In this document: positions 16,380 through 22,923 of the stretch, piece by piece | Numbering within the stretch: position 1 is the first letter of the stretch | Layout of the letters: every line of letters starts with the position of its first letter | Assembly (NCBI GenBank): GCA_029864945.1 | Contig: JAOTSL010000012.1 | Location: 1-22,923 of the forward strand | Reading direction: 5' to 3' | DNA length: 22,923 bases | Source of the DNA: Gammaproteobacteria bacterium | GTDB taxonomy: Bacteria > Pseudomonadota > Gammaproteobacteria > S012-40 | Notes under the pieces: generated by a model | What the model was told of the DNA's origin: nothing | Seen by the model: the letters and a program-made list of their open reading frames with translations, nothing else | Databases searched by the model: none | Position numbers and translations under genes: made by a program

Positions 16380-16580
16380 CTTTTTACGAAGGTTTGGAAT
16401 CCCGCCAATGCTAGACCAAGGCAAAACGAACCACATTGTACTCGTCGAATAACGCCTAGAAACATCAGTTGGGCGTAAATTTAGAGCAAAGGCATACGTC
16501 CTTCGCGATAAGATTGCGATCCAACTGATTTTTCTGGGTTACGACGGGATTTAAAATTACCAACCAAAAAGCAAACCATC
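16380..16580 (+). promoter_or_regulatory. Structured typA leader with a possible 14-codon upstream ORF
   Basis: Several pairings are visible: GGTTTGG (16391-16397) with CTAGACC (16411-16417), ACGCC (16452-16456) with GGCGT (16472-16476), ATCAGTTGG (16464-16472) with CCAACTGAT (16521-16529), TCGC with GCGA (16503-16519), and the closing pair AATCCCG (16398-16404) with CGGGATT (16545-16551). The ACGCC/GGCGT and ATCAGTTGG/CCAACTGAT stems share bases, so they compete. A short U-run follows the latter. An ATG at 16408 opens MLDQGKTNHIVLVE and stops at 16450-16452, just before the competing stems, but has no good Shine-Dalgarno. I know no named RNA family that fits. Confidence 0.5.
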
Positions 16581-18410
16581 ATGAGCAATCTGGAAAAACT
16601 TCGCAACATAGCAATCATTGCCCACGTCGATCACGGGAAAACCACACTCGTTGACAAACTTCTGCAATTCTCGGGCACATTAGAGTCACGAGGAGACGCA
16701 GAAGAACGCGTAATGGACTCCAACGACATTGAAAAAGAACGTGGCATCACCATTCTCGCAAAAAATACGGCTATCACCTGGAACGGCTACCGAATAAACA
16801 TCGTAGACACCCCTGGCCATGCTGATTTTGGTGGCGAAGTAGAACGCGTACTTTCCATGGTTGATTGCGTATTGCTCTTGGTTGACGCTGTTGACGGCCC
16901 TATGCCTCAAACACGATTTGTTACTCAAAAAGCTTTCGACATGGGTCTTAGCCCAATTGTTGTTATCAACAAAATTGATCGCCCTGGTGCACGTCCCGAC
17001 TATGTATTGGATCAAACATTTGATTTATTTGATCGCCTAGGTGGAACTGACGAACAGCTAGACTTCCCAGTTGTATATGCATCGGCCTTAAATGGTTATG
17101 CTGGCCTTACTGATGACGTTCGCGAAGGTGACATGACGCCGTTGCTTGAAACTATTGTAAGTCATGTTTCAGCACCTAAACTTGACACCGAGGGCCCATT
17201 TCAAATGCAGGTCAGCGCACTTGATTACAACAGTTATGTTGGCTTAATGGGTATAGGCCGAGTCAATCGCGGTAAAATAAAAACAAATACTCAAGTTAAA
17301 GTTGTCGGTGCTGATGGCGCGGAACGTAATGCAAGAATTTTAACTATCATGGGTTTCCACGGACTGAATCGTGTTGAAGTACCAGAAGCAACAGCCGGTG
17401 ACATTATCGTATTCACCGGTGTTGACCCATTGAATATCTCCGACACATTATGTGATCCAAATAATGTAGAAGCTTTACCACCATTGTCAGTGGATGAACC
17501 AACTGTGAGCATGACCTTTCAGGTTAACAACTCACCAATGGCTGGTCAGGATGGTAAATATGTTACTTCACGAAATATTCGTGACCGATTGGAAAAAGAG
17601 CTATTAACCAACGTTGCACTACGCGTTGATGAAGGCGGCGAAGCTGATAAATTTCGCGTTTCTGGCCGTGGTGAATTACATCTTTCTATCTTAATCGAAA
17701 ACATGCGTCGCGAAGGCTTTGAGCTAGGCGTTTCCCGACCTGAAGTCATCATCAAAGAAGTTGACGGTGTAAAGCAAGAACCTTACGAGCAATTGACTGC
17801 CGATGTTGAAGAGCAACATCAAGGTACGGTTATGGAAAAACTTGGCATGCGCGGTGGCGACCTAAAAAATATGGTTCCAGACGGAAAAGGTCGCGTTCGT
17901 TTGGACTTTATTATTCCTTCTCGTGGATTAATTGGTTTTCGTACAGAGTTTTTAACCTCTACTCAAGGCAGTGGTTTGATGTACAGCGTATTCGACCATT
18001 ATGGGCCAATGAAAAAAGGCACATTTGGCCTACGAACTAACGGCGTACTTGTTTCCAACGCAATTGGTAAGGCAGTTGGTTTCGCATTGTGGAATCTTCA
18101 AGAGCGAGGCCGTATGTTCTTGAGCCATAACGACGCAGTCTATGAAGGCATGGTAATCGGCATTCACAATCGTTCGAATGACTTGGTTGTTAACGCACTC
18201 AAAGCAAAGCAATTAACCAACGTTCGCGCATCCGGTACTGATGAAGCTATGGACTTAACACCACCAATTCGCCAATCACTTGAACAGGCATTGGAATTTA
18301 TCGATGATGATGAATTGGTAGAAGTAACACCACACTTCATTCGCATTCGTAAGAAATTACTGACAGAGAATGAACGAAAACGTTCAAGTCGAGCGCCTAA
18401 AGCGCCTTAA
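16581..18410 (+). CDS. typA: Ribosome-associated GTPase TypA/BipA
   Basis: TypA (BipA) is a translational GTPase related to EF-G that assists ribosome assembly and growth at low temperature or under stress. The 609-residue length is typical. The G domain shows G1 AHVDHGKT (14-21), ERGIT in switch I (53-57), G3 DTPGHADFGGE (from residue 76) and G4 NKIDR (about 130). Later family phrases are RVSGRGELHLSILIENMRREG, the IPSRGLIGFRTEFLT core, and LTPPIRQSLEQALEFI near the C-terminus. It is transcribed alone: a promoter at 16345-16373 and a long structured leader precede it, and a strong terminator follows 30 bp after the stop. No Shine-Dalgarno is evident before the ATG, so leader structure may matter for initiation. 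Confidence 0.98.
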   Translation: MSNLEKLRNIAIIAHVDHGKTTLVDKLLQFSGTLESRGDAEERVMDSNDIEKERGITILAKNTAITWNGYRINIVDTPGHADFGGEVERVLSMVDCVLLLVDAVDGPMPQTRFVTQKAFDMGLSPIVVINKIDRPGARPDYVLDQTFDLFDRLGGTDEQLDFPVVYASALNGYAGLTDDVREGDMTPLLETIVSHVSAPKLDTEGPFQMQVSALDYNSYVGLMGIGRVNRGKIKTNTQVKVVGADGAERNARILTIMGFHGLNRVEVPEATAGDIIVFTGVDPLNISDTLCDPNNVEALPPLSVDEPTVSMTFQVNNSPMAGQDGKYVTSRNIRDRLEKELLTNVALRVDEGGEADKFRVSGRGELHLSILIENMRREGFELGVSRPEVIIKEVDGVKQEPYEQLTADVEEQHQGTVMEKLGMRGGDLKNMVPDGKGRVRLDFIIPSRGLIGFRTEFLTSTQGSGLMYSVFDHYGPMKKGTFGLRTNGVLVSNAIGKAVGFALWNLQERGRMFLSHNDAVYEGMVIGIHNRSNDLVVNALKAKQLTNVRASGTDEAMDLTPPIRQSLEQALEFIDDDELVEVTPHFIRIRKKLLTENERKRSSRAPKAP

Positions 18411-18439
18411 GTAGACTTAAAGAGCGACTGTAAAATAAA

Positions 18440-18472
18440 AAAGCCCCTGCTATTTTAGCAGGGGCTTTTTTT
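18440..18472 (+). terminator. Intrinsic terminator of typA
   Basis: AAAGCCCCTGCTA (18440-18452), a 3-nt loop, and TAGCAGGGGCTTT (18456-18468) form a perfect 13-bp stem, and the T-run continues to 18472. The A-run on the left side makes it work in both directions in principle. Confidence 0.95.
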
Positions 18473-18662
18473 GTTACTGAAACCCCATCGATCAGATCGG
18501 GCGTATAAACTTAAAGCTCTGATTATAAGAAACACACTTAAGCTCCATCTGAAATCAATCGACACATTTACAATATAAGACTTAAGTTGGCTCATCTAGT
18601 TTTTCAAAATTGGCGTATTTTATGTATAAATAAATTAGTTAACAACTAATCGGCGATACAGT
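18473..18662. promoter_or_regulatory. AT-rich upstream region of the TPR-SGNH gene with a palindromic site
   Basis: ATTAGTT (18634-18640), AAC, AACTAAT (18644-18650) is a perfect 7-bp inverted repeat ending 12 bp before the TTG start, a good place for an operator. TTTTCA and TATAAA 18 bp apart (about 18602-18631) could be a weak promoter overlapping its edge. Further up, ACTTAA followed by G-rich or C-rich tails recurs three times (18509, 18536, 18580). All regulatory roles here are inferred. Confidence 0.4.
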
Positions 18663-20408
18663 TTGAATATAATTCACTCACAATATGATGAAGCTATCCG
18701 GCAACTTAATGCGGGAAATTTACGTGAAGCCGAGCAAATTGCGACCGGAGCTTATATGCTGGACCCTGACAATCAGGACGTCATGCATTTATTGGCCATT
18801 ATACGTTGTGAAAAAGGGGATCTAAATAACGCGCTAGAATTTATCAATTCATCCATCAACATCACACCCTACCCTCAATTCTTTAACACTAAAGGTAATA
18901 TACTCGTTGAGTTGGGTGATAACAGAGCCGCTGAAGAAGCTTACTTTACAGCGCTTTCACTTGATCCAAATCAAATCGAGAGCTACAGCAATATCTCAAT
19001 TCTATTAAGAAAAATTGACAGAACCGATGAGGCAATATTTTTTTGCAACAAGGCGTTAATATTAAGTCCGAATGAAACTGGCATTATCAATACACTGGGG
19101 CTATGTCATTTCGATTTAAATCAATTTGAATTAGCTGCCAGCTACTTTCAAAAAGCCATTAATACTTCCCCTACTTATATCATGGCGCACTTAAATATTT
19201 CTCGAGCCTGGTATTCCTCAGGAAAAGTGGAAATGGCAACTCAATATTTATTAGCCCTAAAGGAAAAATACCCAGATATTTATCAAGTTGATACATCTCT
19301 AGGGAATATTTACCGTGGCGAAGGATTATATGAGAAATCAATTTCACATTACAAAAATGCATTACTGTCCGACGCATTAAATTTTGACGCGCATGCTGGT
19401 TTAGGCATATGCCTTTTAGCAATAGGAAAAGTTAACAAGGCCGTACCACACTTTCAGTCCGCCTTAACAACAAAACCAAAAGACAGGGCCGTTATAGTAA
19501 ACCTATGCTCTTGTTTTTCATGCCTACAAGACTACCCACGAATTTCTGCTTTATTAAAAAAGCATATGCCTTTGGAAAATGCAGTCGACAACGCAGACTT
19601 GCACATATACAACGCGATTTTCTTTTGGCTAAGCGGCGACAAAAATAGCACACAAAAATACCTGTCACTTTCCGCCCATCCTCCAGAGGAAAATTTACCT
19701 GATGAAAGAAATAACTTTACGAAAGCTTATTGTGATTACTTGAATGCTCTTTGTAAAACAATTGATCCAAAAAACAAAAATGGACTAAAAGAAATATACT
19801 TTATTGGAGACAGCCATACATTAGCCAACAATCGTCAATTACTAAACATTAAAGGAGAAAAATATTTCAGCGAAACCAGATTAATTATAGGCTGTAAAAT
19901 ATGGCATTTGATAAACCCACACGAAAATGAATTCAAGTTTTCGTTCAAACGAGCAATTGAAAGCATCCCAGATAATAGCGCCGTTGCATTTAATATAGGG
20001 GAAATTGACTGCAGGGAAAACGAAGGGATTATACTTCAACTAAATGACAATGAAAGCAATCTAATTTCCATATGCAAAAGTATGGCTTCACAATACGTCG
20101 AGTATATTAGAGTGACGGCAAATTCAAAAAATATCTCTGCTTATTTGCTTGGCATTCCCGCGCCAATTGTAATAGAAAACACCAAGTTAAGTGACAACCA
20201 AAAAAAACGAATCGAAATAATTAGGCATCTAAATCTGTCGTTAAAACACTGCTGTGAGAGAATAGACAGCATTATATTTATAAACACTTATTCAATTACT
20301 TCAGATGAAAATGGCCAAGCAAAACCTGGATTTCATTTAGACAATGTTCATTTATCCCAAACTTCTTATCAACTTGCTTTTGATAATTCAATCCATTTTA
20401 ACAGCTAA
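18663..20408 (+). CDS. TPR protein fused to an SGNH-hydrolase-like domain, function unknown
   Basis: The first ~300 of 581 residues form about nine tandem 34-residue tetratricopeptide repeats (for example NTKGNILVELGDNRAAEEAY). After a spacer, residues 378-581 look like an SGNH/GDSL hydrolase: block I FIGDSHTL (S384), a glycine in LIIGCKIW, block III replaced by NIGEIDCRE (G446, D449, with Ile instead of the oxyanion Asn), and block V LDNVHLS (D560, H563). Ser, Asp and His of the triad are therefore present. No signal peptide or membrane segment is seen, so it should be cytoplasmic. The start is TTG at 18663, the only one that keeps the first TPR; GGCGA lies about ten bases upstream. The gene is AT-rich and stands alone between a terminator and a convergent pirin gene, which may mean acquisition by transfer. 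Related domains occur in polysaccharide or acyl-modification proteins, but no substrate can be named. Confidence 0.8.
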   Translation: MNIIHSQYDEAIRQLNAGNLREAEQIATGAYMLDPDNQDVMHLLAIIRCEKGDLNNALEFINSSINITPYPQFFNTKGNILVELGDNRAAEEAYFTALSLDPNQIESYSNISILLRKIDRTDEAIFFCNKALILSPNETGIINTLGLCHFDLNQFELAASYFQKAINTSPTYIMAHLNISRAWYSSGKVEMATQYLLALKEKYPDIYQVDTSLGNIYRGEGLYEKSISHYKNALLSDALNFDAHAGLGICLLAIGKVNKAVPHFQSALTTKPKDRAVIVNLCSCFSCLQDYPRISALLKKHMPLENAVDNADLHIYNAIFFWLSGDKNSTQKYLSLSAHPPEENLPDERNNFTKAYCDYLNALCKTIDPKNKNGLKEIYFIGDSHTLANNRQLLNIKGEKYFSETRLIIGCKIWHLINPHENEFKFSFKRAIESIPDNSAVAFNIGEIDCRENEGIILQLNDNESNLISICKSMASQYVEYIRVTANSKNISAYLLGIPAPIVIENTKLSDNQKKRIEIIRHLNLSLKHCCERIDSIIFINTYSITSDENGQAKPGFHLDNVHLSQTSYQLAFDNSIHFNS

Positions 20409-20428
20409 TTTAACTTACCAAATACCCG

Positions 20429-20445
20429 TGCGACATAAAGTCGCA
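20429..20445. terminator. Small hairpin between convergent genes
   Basis: TGCGAC (20429-20434), loop ATAAA, GTCGCA (20440-20445) lies between the stop codons of the TPR-SGNH gene and the pirin gene. The stem is perfect but short, and no clean U-run follows in either direction, so it is at best a weak bidirectional terminator. Confidence 0.4.
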
Positions 20446-20479
20446 AAGGACATTTTATTCTAATAGTTATTATCAAAAA

Positions 20480-21328
20480 TTATGACGTCAAACTCCCATC
20501 ACGATAATCCTGAATCGCCTGATCAATTTCTTGAGGCGTATTCATTACAAACGGCCCATATTGAGCAATCGGCTCACCAATAGGTTTACCAGACAAAAGT
20601 AAAAACCGCGCAGACAATTTGCTAGTCACCTTCACTTTACCTTCGCGACTAAACGAAGCAACGCTAAACGCTTTTAAAACCGTTTCATCGTCAGCAACCA
20701 TCACCTCATTTTCGTACACATACACCAGTGCTGTATGCCCATCGGTCACGGGAATTTCCACTACTGAATTCTCTGGCATATGAACATCAAGATACACCGG
20801 CTCGGTGGACAAACCATTAACCGCGCCTTTTAAGGTTTTATCATGCAAAACAACATCACCCGCGATCACTCTTACTTTAATGCCATCAAATTCCACTTCA
20901 GGAATATCTTTTGTCTCAATATCCCGATAATAGGGATCTTTCATTTTTTCATTAGATGGTAAATTTACCCACAACTGAAAACCACGCATCAAACCCTCTT
21001 CCTGCTGAGGCATTTCTGAATGAATAATACCGCGAGCAGCCGTCATCCATTGAACATCGCCACCATTTAGTAAACCCTGATTCCCCAAATGGTCCTCATG
21101 CAACATTTTTCCATTTAGCATATAAGTCACCGTTTCAAATCCACGATGGGGATGCGATGGGAAACCAGCAATATAATCTGATGCCTCGTCAGAACCAAAT
21201 TCATCCAGCATCAAAAATGGATCGAATTCTTTATTGGTTCGATCGCCACCAAATACGCGATTAAGCTTCACACCAGCACCATCGGAAGCCGGCCGTGCAG
21301 TTAATATTCTGCTTACTGTTCGATACAT
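20480..21328 (-). CDS. Pirin family protein
   Basis: This is a bicupin protein of the pirin family (282 residues, usual length). The N-terminal cupin keeps the metal ligands known from human pirin: H59 and H61 in PSHPHRGFET, then H103 and E105 in GIIHSEMP. The C-terminal cupin (from about residue 165, VRVIAGDV) is present without clear metal ligands, as usual for the family. Some bacterial pirins (YhhW type) act as quercetin dioxygenases, while others modulate metabolic enzymes; the sequence does not decide. GAGGG seven bases before the ATG is a good ribosome binding site. It is divergent from a LysR-type regulator, a common pairing that suggests the regulator controls it. Confidence 0.94.
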   Translation of the reverse strand: MYRTVSRILTARPASDGAGVKLNRVFGGDRTNKEFDPFLMLDEFGSDEASDYIAGFPSHPHRGFETVTYMLNGKMLHEDHLGNQGLLNGGDVQWMTAARGIIHSEMPQQEEGLMRGFQLWVNLPSNEKMKDPYYRDIETKDIPEVEFDGIKVRVIAGDVVLHDKTLKGAVNGLSTEPVYLDVHMPENSVVEIPVTDGHTALVYVYENEVMVADDETVLKAFSVASFSREGKVKVTSKLSARFLLLSGKPIGEPIAQYGPFVMNTPQEIDQAIQDYRDGSLTS

Positions 21329-21374
21329 GTTTTAACCCTCGCTTTACTTTGCCAAATAACATCACCAAATGTTT

Positions 21375-21387
21375 TTAGATTTACTAA
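21375..21387. promoter_or_regulatory. Candidate LysR-type operator (T-N11-A palindrome)
   Basis: TTTAG-ATTTA-CTAAA at 21374-21388 is a perfect inverted repeat and contains a T-N11-A box (21375-21387), the general LysR-type binding pattern. An outer TGTTT/AAACA pair adds imperfect symmetry. It lies about 45 bp upstream of the pirin start, between the pirin gene and the divergent LysR gene. Confidence 0.55.
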
Positions 21388-21450
21388 ACATATACTTCAA
21401 GACTACAATAAGAATAAACGATTTTTTCGATTGATATTAAGGATTTTTAG

Positions 21451-21522
21451 ATGATGACTATCGGTTTATTTGACCCTTTGCTTAAGTTTAGACAAAGGCT
21501 TAGGCGAAGATTTAGCAAATGA
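21451..21522 (+). CDS. Possible 23-codon leader ORF overlapping the LysR-type regulator start
   Basis: An ATG at 21451 follows AAGGA (21439-21443) by seven bases, the best Shine-Dalgarno in this region. The frame encodes MMTIGLFDPLLKF and then a basic tail rich in Arg. It stops with TGA at 21520-21522, which overlaps the regulator ATG (21519-21521) as ATGA. The regulator has no comparable Shine-Dalgarno of its own. This arrangement suggests translational coupling. Whether the peptide itself matters is unknown. Confidence 0.45.
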   Translation: MMTIGLFDPLLKFRQRLRRRFSK

Positions 21523-22409
21523 AACTTCCAAAAGTCACGCTAGATCAGTGGGCAACATTTAAAGCTGTAGTTGATGAAGGTTCATTTGCTAAAGCAGCTG
21601 AGGTCCTTAGCAAAAGCCAGTCGAGCATCAGCTACGCTATTGCAAAGCTGGAAGAGCAACTACCCGCACCTGTATTAAGCCTCAATGGACGAAAAGCGGT
21701 AATGACAGAGGAAGGCAAAGTCCTTTACCGACGTGCTAGCCAGCTACTCAATCACGCCTATGAGGTTGAACAAACAGCCAACTGCTTAGCTCAGGGATGG
21801 GAAGCTGAAGTCATCATTGGTCTTGATTCGATTATCGATATGGAACCTCTTTTCAATTCCATAGACAGGTTTACAGAACAGGCACCCCACACCCGAATTG
21901 TACTGCTCGAAAGTACTTTATCCGGCACTGCTGAGTTATTACTAGAGAAAAAAGCAAATATTGTATTATCAGGCCAAACACCTCCGGGATTCCTTGGCCA
22001 ACCAATAGATTCCGTTAACATGGTTCCGGTTGCCCAAACCAATCATCCGCTTTGCCGAGGAAAACGTGATTTAACCGATCAGGATTTAAAACAACACAGG
22101 CAAATTGTAGTAAGAGACTCAGGTGTAAAACGAAATCAGGATACTGGCTGGCTGGGCTCAGAACAGCGACTAACCGTCACCCATTTTAGTCATTCTATTC
22201 AGGCACTCATTCGGGGCTTAGGTTTCGCATTTATTCCCTCTCATCTGGCCGAGCCATTTATTAAAACAGGACAACTAAAAACATTAAACCTTTCAACCAG
22301 AGCTGAGCGCCGCATCCAAATTTATCTCACACTGGCATCACCCGATGCTGCCGGCCCAGCTACACAGGTTATGCGGGATATTTTGATTGATTTATATAAC
22401 AGAAGATAA
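21519..22409 (+). CDS. LysR-type transcriptional regulator
   Basis: The 296-residue protein has the N-terminal winged helix-turn-helix typical of LysR proteins (about residues 8-65). The recognition segment is SFAKAAEVLSKSQSSISYAIAKLEEQL, followed by LNGRKAVMTEEGKVLYRRA and the linker helix. The C-terminal periplasmic-binding-like effector domain starts near residue 93 (AEVIIGLDSI). The ligand cannot be read from sequence. The gene is divergent from pirin with a T-N11-A palindrome between them, the standard setting for control of the neighbour and of itself. Its start overlaps a short upstream ORF. The family start MKLPKVTLDQWATFKAVVDEG fits the chosen ATG. Confidence 0.94.
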   Translation: MKLPKVTLDQWATFKAVVDEGSFAKAAEVLSKSQSSISYAIAKLEEQLPAPVLSLNGRKAVMTEEGKVLYRRASQLLNHAYEVEQTANCLAQGWEAEVIIGLDSIIDMEPLFNSIDRFTEQAPHTRIVLLESTLSGTAELLLEKKANIVLSGQTPPGFLGQPIDSVNMVPVAQTNHPLCRGKRDLTDQDLKQHRQIVVRDSGVKRNQDTGWLGSEQRLTVTHFSHSIQALIRGLGFAFIPSHLAEPFIKTGQLKTLNLSTRAERRIQIYLTLASPDAAGPATQVMRDILIDLYNRR

Positions 22410-22479
22410 TATACCTACATTAAATTTCGCTAAAGGCCGCTAATCTAAGCAATGTGTCAATTTCTTGGTGCCTCTTCGT

Positions 22480-22530
22480 AGCGCCAAACAGGCATATACT
22501 GTAAGCTACATGCCCCGCCAACATGGCGCT
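22480..22530 (+). other. Inverted repeat in the rhlE upstream region
   Basis: AGCGCCA (22480-22486) pairs perfectly with TGGCGCT (22524-22530), enclosing 37 nt that include a TATACT box. The right arm ends about 26 bases before the rhlE ATG. If it is transcribed it would form a stem in the leader; if the promoter lies inside, it may be a protein-binding site. No convincing -35 was found. Confidence 0.35.
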
Positions 22531-22556
22531 CCAGAATCAATAAAAAGAGATCATCT

Positions 22557-22923
22557 ATGAGTTTTTCCTCCTTAGGCTTATCCGCCCCTATCTTAAAAGC
22601 CGTGACCGAACACGGTTACGAAACCGCTACCCCCATTCAACTTCAGGCAATACCAGCCGTACTTCAAGGCAAAGATGTAATGGCTGCAGCCCAAACAGGT
22701 ACAGGTAAAACCGCCGGGTTTACACTACCGCTATTAGAGCTGCTATCCCAAGGCGAACGCGCCCAAGCCAATCAAGCACGCGCTCTTATTTTAACGCCTA
22801 CCCGGGAACTCGCAGCACAAATAGAAGAGAGCGTTACAACCTATGGTAAGTACTTACCCCTGAGCTCAACTGTTGTATTTGGTGGCGTAAAAATAAACCC
22901 CCAGATGATAAAGCTGAGAAAAG
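22557..22923 (+). CDS. rhlE: DEAD-box RNA helicase RhlE, N-terminal part (cut by window edge)
   Basis: RhlE-type ATP-dependent RNA helicases act on ribosome assembly and RNA turnover. The 122 visible codons include the Q motif TPIQLQAIP (25-33), Walker A AQTGTGKT (45-52) and motif Ia PTRELAAQ (near 85). The RhlE-like phrases MSFSSLGLSAPILKAV at the start and VVFGGVKINPQMIKLRK near the edge favour RhlE over SrmB, DbpA or CsdA. GAGA six bases before the ATG serves as ribosome binding site. The DEAD motif and everything after it lie outside the window, so the subfamily call rests on the N-terminus. Confidence 0.9.
   Translation, partial: MSFSSLGLSAPILKAVTEHGYETATPIQLQAIPAVLQGKDVMAAAQTGTGKTAGFTLPLLELLSQGERAQANQARALILTPTRELAAQIEESVTTYGKYLPLSSTVVFGGVKINPQMIKLRK

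Noticed and set aside
16380..16580. A known structured RNA such as 6S RNA, 4.5S RNA or a named riboswitch in the typA leader
   Set aside because: The sequence does not show conserved cores of the families I know; left as an unnamed structured leader.
1..22923. Mobile element, prophage or defence island
   Set aside because: No transposase, integrase, tRNA-flanked junction, nuclease-methylase pair or toxin-antitoxin pair was found; only the ERIC-like repeat is a dispersed-element candidate.

Overview
The window reads as chromosomal DNA of a gammaproteobacterium with low to middling G+C. The evidence is gene order as well as gene content. The block trkH-trkA-rsmB-fmt-def, divergent from a LysM protein (tsaP-like), dprA, smg and topA, is a known gammaproteobacterial arrangement. 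glnE, a PilU-type pilus ATPase, typA and an RhlE-type helicase fit the same class. Genus and species cannot be read from the sequence. No tRNA, rRNA, transposase, integrase, CRISPR array or prophage gene was seen.

Layout. 1-640 is the 5' part of glnE on the minus strand. It is divergent from pilU (810-2183, plus), whose product carries an unusual second copy of its C-terminal module. pilU converges, with a short overlap, on a small SAM-dependent methyltransferase (2167-2760, minus). An approximately 150-bp imperfect palindrome whose core resembles ERIC elements sits at 2786-2933 and runs into the last codons of trkH. The minus-strand run def-fmt-rsmB-trkA-trkH (8684 down to 2925) joins maturation of N-formylmethionine, 16S rRNA methylation and potassium uptake. 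A 423-bp spacer separates it from the plus-strand run tsaP-like, dprA, smg, topA (9108-14485), with hairpin-rich spacers before dprA and before topA.

The second half is less uniform. 14631-16283 encodes an exported Sel1-repeat protein. typA (16581-18410) has a good sigma70-type promoter, an approximately 200-nt leader with several mutually exclusive pairings, and a strong intrinsic terminator. 18663-20408 is an AT-rich gene with a TTG start. It encodes about nine TPRs fused to an SGNH-hydrolase-like domain, and is the least familiar protein here. A pirin gene (minus) and a LysR-type regulator (plus) are divergent. A T-N11-A palindrome lies between them, and a 23-codon upstream ORF with a good Shine-Dalgarno overlaps the regulator start in an ATGA. 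The window ends inside rhlE.

The window is mainly housekeeping. The observations most worth a second look are the TPR-SGNH fusion, the ERIC-like palindrome, the PilU C-terminal duplication, a replaced His-Glu pair in topoisomerase I, the typA leader and the coupled upstream ORF of the LysR gene.
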